From assembly GCA_964630705.1 (NCBI GenBank), contig CAZVZH010000003.1:1-64000 (forward strand): a DNA stretch of 64,000 bases, written 5' to 3'. Below are positions 24,684 to 32,316 of the stretch, piece by piece (the stretch's first letter is position 1; each line of letters starts with the position of its first letter). This DNA comes from M3007 sp964630705. Lineage in GTDB: Bacteria; Bacteroidota; Bacteroidia; Chitinophagales; Saprospiraceae. The notes under the pieces were generated by a model that was not told the DNA's origin, did not search any database, and was given only the letters and a program-made list of their open reading frames with translations. The position numbers and the translations under genes were made by a program.

Positions 24684-27272
24684 TTATTCCTGCTCCCGCC
24701 GCACCGCCCCGGGCCGGCCGCTGCCGCCGGTTATGGGGTCGAGGTATTCCGTATCGTCGCCGGTTTCCGGGGGCGGGGAGTAGGCGCCGGTGAATTCCTG
24801 CTGGATGGCTTGCGCGATCCGTTGCTTGCGGGCCTCGCTGCGTTCGAATTCGGCTTTCACGGTTTTTTTACCGCTCTTCATGTCGTATTTGTCAAGGTTG
24901 CCGACGATAGAGTAGTAGGCGTTGAACCAGCCCCTGCGTTCGGGCAGGGGGTCGAAATTGGCGTCGCGGCCTTTGAGCCGTTGCAGCAGGGTCTGGCCGA
25001 TGTTTACTTTGATTTTGTAGTCGATGTCGTTGTCGAAAGCATGCACGCCGGAGAGGGCCATGTTCAGGGCGTTGTTTTGGATAAACATCACCGGCAGGTA
25101 GAGGCGGCGGTTGCTGATCTCCAGGTAGTTTTGCAGGTCGGTGAAGCGCACGTCGCGCAGGTCTTCGAGGTGCACGTAGGTAGAAAAATCCTCGAGCATT
25201 TTCAGGCCCAGGAGCTGGCCGTTGCGGGCTTGCACGTCGGCATAGGCGCGGAGTTTGTCCATCAAAAATTCGTTCTGCTCATTCCAGAAGGCCCACAGCA
25301 CGACCCGGCCCGAGAGCCGGCCGCGCAAATTTTCAGAAGTCACTACCTCCTGCCCGAAATTTTGGCATTGTTCCAGGCAGGTTTGCAGGTCGATGTCGCT
25401 GGCTGTGATGCGCATTTTGAGTGTAGGACTAATGGCGAAATAGGCCGTGCCGTCGAGCTGGACACTGCCCTGCATGGTTTGCGCCTGGCCTTTGACAAAC
25501 AATTGGTTGTGGTCGAAAGCCAGGTTGCCCTGAAAATTGCGCACTTGTATTTTTTCGTAGTCGAGCGCGTCGATGCGCATCTCGAACGCACCCTTGAGCC
25601 GGTCGGTCAGCCGCTGGCGGTCGAGGTTGCCGGCGCTGCGCAGCGAGTCGAGCGCGGCCTGGTCGCCGCCGGCTTTGGCTTCCGCCACCGAAAAGAGTTC
25701 GATCAGTTGGCTGAGGTCGAACTGGCGGCATTGGAGTTCGCCGCTGAATTCGAGCAGGGCGTTGTTGGTGTTAAGCGAGTCGGAAAACAATACGGGCAAC
25801 AGGTTGCGGGCGCTGCCCAGCAGGGCAAAATCGCTGCGGCCGGCTTGCAGGGCCAGGCTGTCGACGACAAACAGGTTGTCGGCCAGGCGCAGGCGGCCGG
25901 CGCTGATGCGGAGCGGAACGTCTTTGTAAGCGATGCCGGCATTTTCAAACTGGAGCTCGCCGCTGGCGCGCACCGCGGCAATCCGGCCCATGTCGAGCAT
26001 GTCGGCGTAGCGGCCCTGGAGTTCCAACTGGTTGATGCGCAGGCTGCCTTCGCCACTGGAAATGTCGGCGCTGCCCAGCAAGCCGTAACAAGCGGCCAGC
26101 GGCAGCGCGCCGTGGCATCGAAAGTTGATGAGTGGGTTGTCCAACTCGGTGATTTTCAGATCCATGTTTAGCGTTTCGCCGCCGAAATTGCCCTGAAAAC
26201 CGGCAATTTCGAAGCTGCCGGAGCCATCGGGGGCGGCGCTGTAGCGGGCCTGAAACGACACGTTGCTCAGGGGGCTTTGCAGTTTTTCCGACAGCAGGCG
26301 ACCGTTGCGCAGCGCCACCTCGACGCCGATGGTGGGCGACTGCGTTTTGCTGGCGCGGCCGCGCACAAACCCGCTGGAGGTGTAGCTGCCGCTGCTTTGG
26401 AAATCGTTGAAATAGCTGTGGTACGGCTCAGGCAGCAGGTCGAACAGCACCGACACATCGCCCTCTTTGCTTTGCAGTGTCAGGTTTAAGTCGGTGTACT
26501 GCGGCCGGTCGACGGCGATGCCGCTCACCTGAAAGGTGTTGCCGCCTACGCGCAGTTCGACATTTTGAAAATCGTACAAACCTTTGGTGAGGTTGACGGC
26601 AATGACGGCGTTGTATTGCAGGTTTTCGCCCAGGAGGTAGCGGCTGCTGTCGGTTTGGATGCGGGCGATGTCGAGGTTGGCCTGGCTGGACAGGCTGAAC
26701 TGTTCGGCTGAAAAGTTGCCAGCAAAGCCTGCGCTGCGCAGGTTGGCTTCGGCGACCTGCCGGGTGCGGGCGTTTTGGTAGGAAAGCAGCAGGTTGTCGA
26801 GTTCGGCATTTTCGAGGGCCAGGCGCAGCGTGCTGCCCGAATCGTCGCCGCTGGCCTTGAAAATATCGTAGTTGGCGCGGCCGCGTTCGGTGATGCGTAC
26901 CCGGATGCCGCCACCGCTCAGGCGCATGTTTTTCACCTCGATGCGCTCGCCGAACAGGCTGGCGAGGCGAAAGCGGAACGACACCTCGCGCGCCACCAGC
27001 AGGTAGCCGCCGAAGGCGTCTTTCAGCCGCACGTCGCTGAGATTGACCGAGGCGTTCGGGAAGCCGCTGAGCAACGACAGGCTGGCGTCGCGCACTTCCA
27101 GCTCCGTTTTCAGGCTTTTTTCCAGCTCCGCCAGCACCTGCCGGGTGATCTGGCGATCAAAAAACGAGGCCAGAAGTATGAGAACAATTACCAGCACCCC
27201 TACGGTAATACCGATACTGAGGAGCAGGCGGAGCCACCAGGGGCGGCGTTTTCTTGGTGTTTTTGTTGACAT
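24684..27272 (-). CDS. AsmA-like inner-membrane protein
   Basis: 862 residues from ATG 27272 (MSTKTPRKRRPWWL); the longer frame runs into the neighbouring promoter. One N-terminal helix (about 14-36) is followed by the AsmA N-domain (LEVRDASLSLLSGFPNASVNL) and a long beta-rich region, ending in the AsmA C-terminal region with an NIGQTLLQRLKG segment. AsmA-like proteins are bridge-like proteins implicated in lipid transport between membranes. The C-terminus is Pro/Gly-rich. It diverges from the ATPase gene at 27391. Confidence 0.86.
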   Translation of the reverse strand: MSTKTPRKRRPWWLRLLLSIGITVGVLVIVLILLASFFDRQITRQVLAELEKSLKTELEVRDASLSLLSGFPNASVNLSDVRLKDAFGGYLLVAREVSFRFRLASLFGERIEVKNMRLSGGGIRVRITERGRANYDIFKASGDDSGSTLRLALENAELDNLLLSYQNARTRQVAEANLRSAGFAGNFSAEQFSLSSQANLDIARIQTDSSRYLLGENLQYNAVIAVNLTKGLYDFQNVELRVGGNTFQVSGIAVDRPQYTDLNLTLQSKEGDVSVLFDLLPEPYHSYFNDFQSSGSYTSSGFVRGRASKTQSPTIGVEVALRNGRLLSEKLQSPLSNVSFQARYSAAPDGSGSFEIAGFQGNFGGETLNMDLKITELDNPLINFRCHGALPLAACYGLLGSADISSGEGSLRINQLELQGRYADMLDMGRIAAVRASGELQFENAGIAYKDVPLRISAGRLRLADNLFVVDSLALQAGRSDFALLGSARNLLPVLFSDSLNTNNALLEFSGELQCRQFDLSQLIELFSVAEAKAGGDQAALDSLRSAGNLDRQRLTDRLKGAFEMRIDALDYEKIQVRNFQGNLAFDHNQLFVKGQAQTMQGSVQLDGTAYFAISPTLKMRITASDIDLQTCLEQCQNFGQEVVTSENLRGRLSGRVVLWAFWNEQNEFLMDKLRAYADVQARNGQLLGLKMLEDFSTYVHLEDLRDVRFTDLQNYLEISNRRLYLPVMFIQNNALNMALSGVHAFDNDIDYKIKVNIGQTLLQRLKGRDANFDPLPERRGWFNAYYSIVGNLDKYDMKSGKKTVKAEFERSEARKQRIAQAIQQEFTGAYSPPPETGDDTEYLDPITGGSGRPGAVRREQE

Positions 27273-27331
27273 GAGCGGGTTGGAGTATTTGTGGGAATGG
27301 GCTGCTAAATTACGGCTTTTTCGGTGCGGCC

Positions 27332-27362
27332 TTGTCCGAAGACATAAAAACCCATATTTTTG
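27332..27362 (+). promoter_or_regulatory. Promoter of AAA/DUF4143 gene
   Basis: TTG at 27332-27334, a 20-bp spacer, and TATTTTTG at 27355-27362 match the Bacteroidota -33/-7 promoter. The start site would fall inside the adjoining palindrome. Confidence 0.7.
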
Positions 27363-27391
27363 CAGATTGGGAATCGAACTCCCAATCTGCA
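27361..27391. promoter_or_regulatory. 12-bp-arm palindrome abutting the start codon
   Basis: TGCAGATTGGGA and TCCCAATCTGCA are perfect reverse complements with a 7-nt loop (ATCGAAC). The right arm includes the A of the ATG. The predicted 5' leader is therefore little more than this hairpin, suitable for hiding the start or as a protein-binding operator. Confidence 0.85.
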
Positions 27392-28548
27392 TGATTTTTC
27401 CACGACAGACAGAAAAAAAATTGCGCGAATTGGTCGGCTATTTTAAAGCCGTAGCGATTATCGGGCCCCGGCAGAGCGGTAAGACGACGTTGGCCAAAAA
27501 ATGCTTTCCGAACAAGCCTTACGTATCGTTGGAAACGCCTGCCGACCGCACATTCGCCATAGAAGACCCGATGCAGTTTCTGAATCGTTATCCCGATGGC
27601 GCTATTCTCGACGAAATTCAGCGGGCGCCGGAGTTGTTGTCCTGGTTGCAACAAAACCTGGATGAGGACGTGCGCGCCGGAAAATTTATCCTTACCGGCT
27701 CGAACAACTTTTTATTGCTGGAAAAAATTACGCAGTCGTTAGCAGGCCGGGTGGCGTTCATCGAGCAGTTGCCGTTTTCTTTTCCCGAATTGCGGCATGT
27801 GCCGGGTGCGTTCGACCAATTGAATACGTTGATTTGGAAGGGCGCCTATCCCGGTGTTCAAGCGCAAGGAATACCACCTGGCGATTGGTATCCGGCCTAC
27901 CTGCGTACGTATGTGGAGCGCGACGTTCGCCAAATAAAAAACATAGAAAACCTGTTGCTGTTCGAGCGTTTTTTATCGCTTTGCGCAGGCCGCATCGGCC
28001 AGGAGCTGAATTATACCAGTTTATCCGTCGAGGTTGGTGTCGATCATAAAACGATTCAATCCTGGCTTGGAATTTTGCAAGCCAGCTACCTGATTTGGTT
28101 ACTTCCACCATTTTTCAAAAACTTCAACAAACGGATCGTAAAAACCCCCAAGCTGTATTTTTACGATACCGGCTTGGCCTGTTCCCTGTTGCGCATTTCC
28201 GACCCGGAATTGCTCGGGCAACACCCTTTTCGCGGAGCGCTATTTGAAAACCTGATTCTGAATGAACTCTTGAAAAAGCGGTTCAATATGGGGCAACGCT
28301 CCAATTTGTATTTCTGGCGCGAAAGTTCCGGCCGGGAGATTGACGTGTTGATCGACGAAGGTTTGTTTCAACAGCCCATCGAGATCAAGAGCGGACACAC
28401 GATAGCAGCAGATTGGCTGAAGGGTCTGCAATATTGGCAAAACCTGCAGCCCGGCTCCAAGCCAGGAGTGGTGTACTACGGCGGCGATGCCGACCAAGAG
28501 CGCAGCGGGGGCTACCGTTTCTGTAGTTGGAGAGGCTTGGCTGATTGA
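27391..28548 (+). CDS. AAA ATPase with C-terminal DUF4143 domain
   Basis: 385 residues from ATG 27391. Walker A GPRQSGKT at 25-32, Walker B AILDEIQ at 71-77, and a TGSNNFLLL sensor segment define the AAA_14 ATPase half. The C-terminal DUF4143 half starts with a winged-helix-like part (LSVEVGVDHKTIQSWLGIL) and ends with REIDVLID followed by PIEIKSG, which has the spacing of a PD-(D/E)XK nuclease fold. Such proteins are often multicopy and patchily spread, and their function is unknown. It stands alone, with its own promoter and a hairpin leader. A decayed family member is at 49110-49241. Confidence 0.92.
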   Translation: MIFPRQTEKKLRELVGYFKAVAIIGPRQSGKTTLAKKCFPNKPYVSLETPADRTFAIEDPMQFLNRYPDGAILDEIQRAPELLSWLQQNLDEDVRAGKFILTGSNNFLLLEKITQSLAGRVAFIEQLPFSFPELRHVPGAFDQLNTLIWKGAYPGVQAQGIPPGDWYPAYLRTYVERDVRQIKNIENLLLFERFLSLCAGRIGQELNYTSLSVEVGVDHKTIQSWLGILQASYLIWLLPPFFKNFNKRIVKTPKLYFYDTGLACSLLRISDPELLGQHPFRGALFENLILNELLKKRFNMGQRSNLYFWRESSGREIDVLIDEGLFQQPIEIKSGHTIAADWLKGLQYWQNLQPGSKPGVVYYGGDADQERSGGYRFCSWRGLAD

Positions 28549-28636
28549 GATCAACTTGATTTTCAATTCCCAAACATTTTTCAAATCCCCAACCGGAAAA
28601 ACAACGGAATCTTCCCAAGGCTGTTCCACAGCATCG

Positions 28637-28644
28637 TACCTTTG
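28637..28644 (+). promoter_or_regulatory. -7 box TACCTTTG upstream of purF-type gene
   Basis: Exact TAnnTTTG match, 34 bp before the ATG. No clear -33 TTG at the standard distance. Confidence 0.45.
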
Positions 28645-28678
28645 CGCCACCCGGCTTCAAATCGTTTTTTCCCACACT

Positions 28679-30580
28679 ATGAGTGACCAGATTCAGCACG
28701 AGTGCGGCATCGCGATCCTGCGATTGCGCCAACCCCTCGAGTATTACCAGAAAAAATACGGCTCCGCGTTCTACGGCATCCAAAAACTCCAACTCCTCCT
28801 CCAGAAAATGCGCAACCGCGGCCAGGACGGCGCCGGCCTGGCCACCATTAAACTCAACCCCAAACCCGGCACCCGCTACATCAGCCGCAAACGCAGCAAC
28901 ACCCCCAACACCTACCTCACCGACCTCTTCGAAATGGTTTGGAGCCGCATCAACCAACTGCCCGCCGAACACCGCAACGACCCCACCTGGCTCAAAGACA
29001 ACGCCCCCTACGCCGGCGAAGTGCTGCTCGGCCACCTGCGCTACGGCACCCACGGCGACAACAGCATCGAACAGGTGCACCCCTTCCACCGCCAAAACAA
29101 CTGGATCAACCGCAACCTCCTGCTCGCCGGCAACTTCAACATGACCAACGTCGACGAACTTTTTCAAGAGCTCGTCGACCTCGGCCAGTACCCCAAGGAA
29201 AAAAGCGACACCGTCACCGTACTCGAAAAAATAGGCCACTTCCTCGACGACGAAGTGCAGCGCCTCCACACCTGGTACAAACCCGACGGCTACTCCAACC
29301 GGGACATCAACCAACTCATCTACGAAAACCTCGACATCCAGCGGCTGCTGCGCCGCGCCTGCAAAAAATTCGACGGCGGCTATGTGCTCGGCGGCCTTAT
29401 CGGCCACGGCGACGCCTTCCTCATTCGCGACCCCAACGGCATCCGCCCGGCCTACTGGTACGAAGACGACGAGGTGGTGGTTGGCGCCTCCGAGCGTGCG
29501 GCCATCCAAACGGTGTTCAACGTGCCTTTCAATACCGTCAAGGAACTCCAGCCCGGCCACGCGCTCATTATCAAAGGCCCGGGCGCCGTCAGCACGCTCC
29601 CCTTTACCGAAACCCGCGAAACCCGCGCCTGCTCCTTCGAGCGCATTTACTTCAGCCGGGGCAACGACCGCGAAATTTACCTCGAACGCAAAAAACTCGG
29701 CGAACTGCTCGCCCGGCCCGTGCTCGAAGCCGTCGATTTCGACCTCGAACGTACGGTGTTCTCCTACATCCCCAACACTGCCGAGGCAGCTTATTACGGT
29801 TTGGTGGAGGGCGTAGAAAAAGAACTCAACCAGTGGAAACACCAGCAGATACTGCAACTCAAGGCCGGTAAAAATTTCAGTCCGGAAAAACTTGCCGAGA
29901 TTCTTAACCGCCGGCCCAGGGTAGAAAAACTGGTGCACAAAGACGAAAAACAGCGCACCTTCATCGCCGATACCAAAAGCCGGAACAACATGGTGAGCTT
30001 CGTGTACGACGTTACCTACGGCCTGGTCGAAAACCATAAAGACACCCTCGTGCTGCTCGACGATTCCATCGTGCGCGGCACTACCCTGCGCGACAGCATT
30101 GTCAACATCACCGCCCGCCTGCATCCCAAACGCATCATCATCCTCTCCAGCGCGCCCCAGATCCGCTACCCCGATTGCTATGGCATCGACATGAGCAAGA
30201 TGAAAGACTTTGTCGCGTTTCAGGCTCTCGTGCAATTGCTCGAAGAAAACGGAAAGGCCCAACTGTTGCACGACACCTACCAGCGCTGCAAAGCCAGCGA
30301 ACAACTACCCGTGGAAATGATCCAGAACGAAGTAGCCCCGCTGTACAACGAATTCGGCTACTGCGAAATCAGCCAGCGCATCGCTCAAATAGTCACCCCT
30401 GCCGGTATCAAACCCAAAGTGCAGGTCATTTTCCAAACCATCGAAGGCTTGCACCAAGCCTGCCCGAAAAACCGCGGCGACTGGTATTTCTCCGGCCGCT
30501 ACCCCACGCCCGGCGGCAACCGGGTGGTCAACCGCGCTTTTATCAATTATGTGGAAAATCGGGATGAGCGGGCGTATTGA
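28679..30580 (+). CDS. purF: Amidophosphoribosyltransferase-type enzyme (PurF, long form)
   Basis: 633 residues from ATG 28679, longer than the about 500 of E. coli PurF. The N-terminal nucleophile is Cys9 in HECGIA, so an eight-residue propeptide must be removed. Glutaminase motifs include RNRGQDGAG and GHLRYGTHGDN. The PRPP-binding loop is VLLDDSIVRGTT near residue 460. It should catalyse the first step of purine synthesis, making 5-phosphoribosylamine from PRPP and glutamine. Extra residues lie mainly in the glutaminase half, a form I recall from Bacteroidota. Some such long forms may have shifted roles, so the substrate is inferred. Confidence 0.9.
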   Translation: MSDQIQHECGIAILRLRQPLEYYQKKYGSAFYGIQKLQLLLQKMRNRGQDGAGLATIKLNPKPGTRYISRKRSNTPNTYLTDLFEMVWSRINQLPAEHRNDPTWLKDNAPYAGEVLLGHLRYGTHGDNSIEQVHPFHRQNNWINRNLLLAGNFNMTNVDELFQELVDLGQYPKEKSDTVTVLEKIGHFLDDEVQRLHTWYKPDGYSNRDINQLIYENLDIQRLLRRACKKFDGGYVLGGLIGHGDAFLIRDPNGIRPAYWYEDDEVVVGASERAAIQTVFNVPFNTVKELQPGHALIIKGPGAVSTLPFTETRETRACSFERIYFSRGNDREIYLERKKLGELLARPVLEAVDFDLERTVFSYIPNTAEAAYYGLVEGVEKELNQWKHQQILQLKAGKNFSPEKLAEILNRRPRVEKLVHKDEKQRTFIADTKSRNNMVSFVYDVTYGLVENHKDTLVLLDDSIVRGTTLRDSIVNITARLHPKRIIILSSAPQIRYPDCYGIDMSKMKDFVAFQALVQLLEENGKAQLLHDTYQRCKASEQLPVEMIQNEVAPLYNEFGYCEISQRIAQIVTPAGIKPKVQVIFQTIEGLHQACPKNRGDWYFSGRYPTPGGNRVVNRAFINYVENRDERAY

Positions 30581-30687
30581 AGACCCGGTTTTTTTTGACC
30601 AGGGTCAGACCGCGGTTTGATACGCATCATTTGAATGCCCGGGAAAGGTAATATCCTTTGTACGAGCATTAACCAAACAAATAGCGT

Positions 30688-31338
30688 ATGAAACCGATCA
30701 TCATTTGGGCATGGGGGCTGGCCATAGCCGCCTTCCTGCTGCCGGTTCAAGGTTGGACGCAACAATTTACCGAGCGTGGCAACTTTGTCATCGGGACAGC
30801 CATAGGATTTTCCTCCAATACCTCTACCATTTCACAAACCTCCGGACAAGGCGAAGGGCCCGAGTCGTTCCAATGGAACATCGCCCCCCACGTGGGCTAT
30901 TTTCTTTTTGAAAACTTTGCCCTCGGCGTCGGCCTCGACTATACCTTCAGCCGGGAAAAACAACCCAACGCCGATAAAAATGACGATACCGACCTCCTCT
31001 TCGGCCCCTTCGGCCGCTACTACATCCCCTTCGGCGGCGATAAAGCCGTTTTTCTGGAGGGCAACTTCGGCTTCGGTACCTCCTCCGATAATTTGATCAT
31101 CGACGGTCAGCCGCAAAACATCAGTACCGACATTATTGCTTTCGGCGCCGGCCCGGGCTTTACCATTTTTTCCAACGATGCCATCGGTATCGAAACCTTG
31201 TTCAAATACAACTTTGCCCGCAGCCGCTTCAATACCGAACAAGGGGGGGTGACCACCGAAACGACGACCAAAACCAACCAATTCGCCATTTCGCTGGGTA
31301 TTCAGGTGTACTTCGCCGGCCTCCGCCGCGCGCATTGA
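30688..31338 (+). CDS. Outer-membrane beta-barrel protein
   Basis: 216 residues with a signal peptide (about 1-24). The mature part alternates amphipathic strands (RGNFVIGTAIGFSSNTS, HVGYFLFENFALGVGLDYTF, IGIETLFKYNFARS), as in small porin-like barrels of Bacteroidota. It ends with the aromatic strand IQVYFAGL. No substrate is evident. A near match to the -7 box (ATCCTTTG) is seen 33 bp upstream of the ATG. A long CAGGATT hairpin follows the stop. Confidence 0.85.
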   Translation: MKPIIIWAWGLAIAAFLLPVQGWTQQFTERGNFVIGTAIGFSSNTSTISQTSGQGEGPESFQWNIAPHVGYFLFENFALGVGLDYTFSREKQPNADKNDDTDLLFGPFGRYYIPFGGDKAVFLEGNFGFGTSSDNLIIDGQPQNISTDIIAFGAGPGFTIFSNDAIGIETLFKYNFARSRFNTEQGGVTTETTTKTNQFAISLGIQVYFAGLRRAH

Positions 31339-31342
31339 ACGT

Positions 31343-31452
31343 ACAGGATTTTAGAACAGACAGGATTTTCAGGATTGATTTTATTGGTGAATGGTATGGC
31401 AACAAAATCAATCCTGCAAATCCTGAAAATCCTGTCTGTTCTAAAATCCTGT
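31343..31452. repeat. CAGGATT-word inverted repeat (about 40-bp arms)
   Basis: Left arm 31343-31382 and right arm 31404-31452 are complementary except for a 9-base extra unit (CAAATCCTG) in the right arm. The loop is about 21 bp. It fills the gap between the beta-barrel gene and the convergent COG3650 lipoprotein gene, ending at its stop codon. Confidence 0.92.
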
Positions 31453-32126
31453 CACTCCGCGCAGCCGCGCAACCGTTGTTCGCCCAGCTGAATTTCCACA
31501 GAATACTGGAACACCCGGTCCGACATCCCGTCGCTGCAAGGCTCCCGGCGGATGTGGGCGCGCAGCGTCTGACCCGTTTCAGGCTGCGTGCTCGTATAAC
31601 TCCAGCGGCCTTCTGCCGTTTCCGGCGCTGCCCAGGGGAAAGTGCGTCCTTCCGGTTCGCCCAGTTGTTTCCAATACATTGCCTTTTCTTTTTCCGAAAT
31701 CACCAACAGCCAAAACGGCTCGGTGCCAGTGCACCAAAAATCGACCGGCCGGCAGTTGTTGCGCCGGTTGCGGGTTAGCAGCGAATCGACCCGGATGACC
31801 TGAAGCGCGCCGTTTTGCAAGCGGCCCTGCAGCACAGCATAGGCCGGCTCTCCAGGGCAGGGTGCGGGCGCGCAAGCTTCCCGGTAGAGCGAGTCGAGCA
31901 AGGCCGGCGCTGTGCCGATCGGGTATTCCTGGCCGGCGGCGCAATCGAAAAAAACGCGGCGGCCGGTCCATAGGCGGTATAGCCCGCGATAGGTTTGCGG
32001 CGCTTGTGCGGTGCGTTCAGCGGCTTGCAGCGACGGTGCGCTTGCCGCCGTTGGTTGGGGCGGGGGCGGGCTGTCGCAGGCGGCGAGCACGGCGAGGAAA
32101 AAAGGCAGAGCGAGTACAGATTTCAT
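31452..32126 (-). CDS. COG3650-type lipoprotein
   Basis: 224 residues from ATG 32126; the longer frame adds 36 residues upstream of a clear signal peptide (MKSVLALPFFLAVLAAC, lipidated Cys17). The C-terminal TGTEPFWLLVISEKEKAMY segment and the SDGMSDRVFQYSVEIQLG end match COG3650, periplasmic proteins of unknown role sometimes linked to NlpE-like domains. The middle has several paired cysteines. It diverges from the phosphorylase gene. Confidence 0.82.
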   Translation of the reverse strand: MKSVLALPFFLAVLAACDSPPPPQPTAASAPSLQAAERTAQAPQTYRGLYRLWTGRRVFFDCAAGQEYPIGTAPALLDSLYREACAPAPCPGEPAYAVLQGRLQNGALQVIRVDSLLTRNRRNNCRPVDFWCTGTEPFWLLVISEKEKAMYWKQLGEPEGRTFPWAAPETAEGRWSYTSTQPETGQTLRAHIRREPCSDGMSDRVFQYSVEIQLGEQRLRGCAE

Positions 32127-32241
32127 AAGCGTCAGCAGGAGCGATTTCGCCGAAAAGTACCGAAAAAATACCGGATTCCACGATTCTTCGCCTGCGCCCA
32201 CGCTTTTTGTGGCATGTACACGAAGCTTCGGCAAATCGCCG

Positions 32242-32249
32242 TACTTTTG
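32242..32249 (+). promoter_or_regulatory. -7 box TACTTTTG upstream of glgP
   Basis: Exact TAnnTTTG match, 67 bp before the ATG. The leader after it has a CCCGCC/GGCGGG hairpin at about 32253-32271 followed by a T-rich run, which might work as an attenuator. Confidence 0.5.
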
Positions 32250-32316
32250 CCGGCCCGCCCGACTTGGCGGGTTTCATTTTTATTTTAAAAACCCCGCACC
32301 GCTTAATACAACAACA

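Noticed and set aside
27362..27390. tRNA T-arm remnant (minus-strand GGGAGTTCGATTCCC) as an integration site
   Set aside because: The TTCGATT loop is suggestive, but in tRNA register the stem has mismatches, whereas the 12-bp palindrome is perfect in another register. No acceptor or anticodon parts are nearby.
28385..30304. Minus-strand open frame of 639 residues opposite the purF-type gene
   Set aside because: Shadow of a well-supported enzyme with catalytic Cys and PRPP loop.
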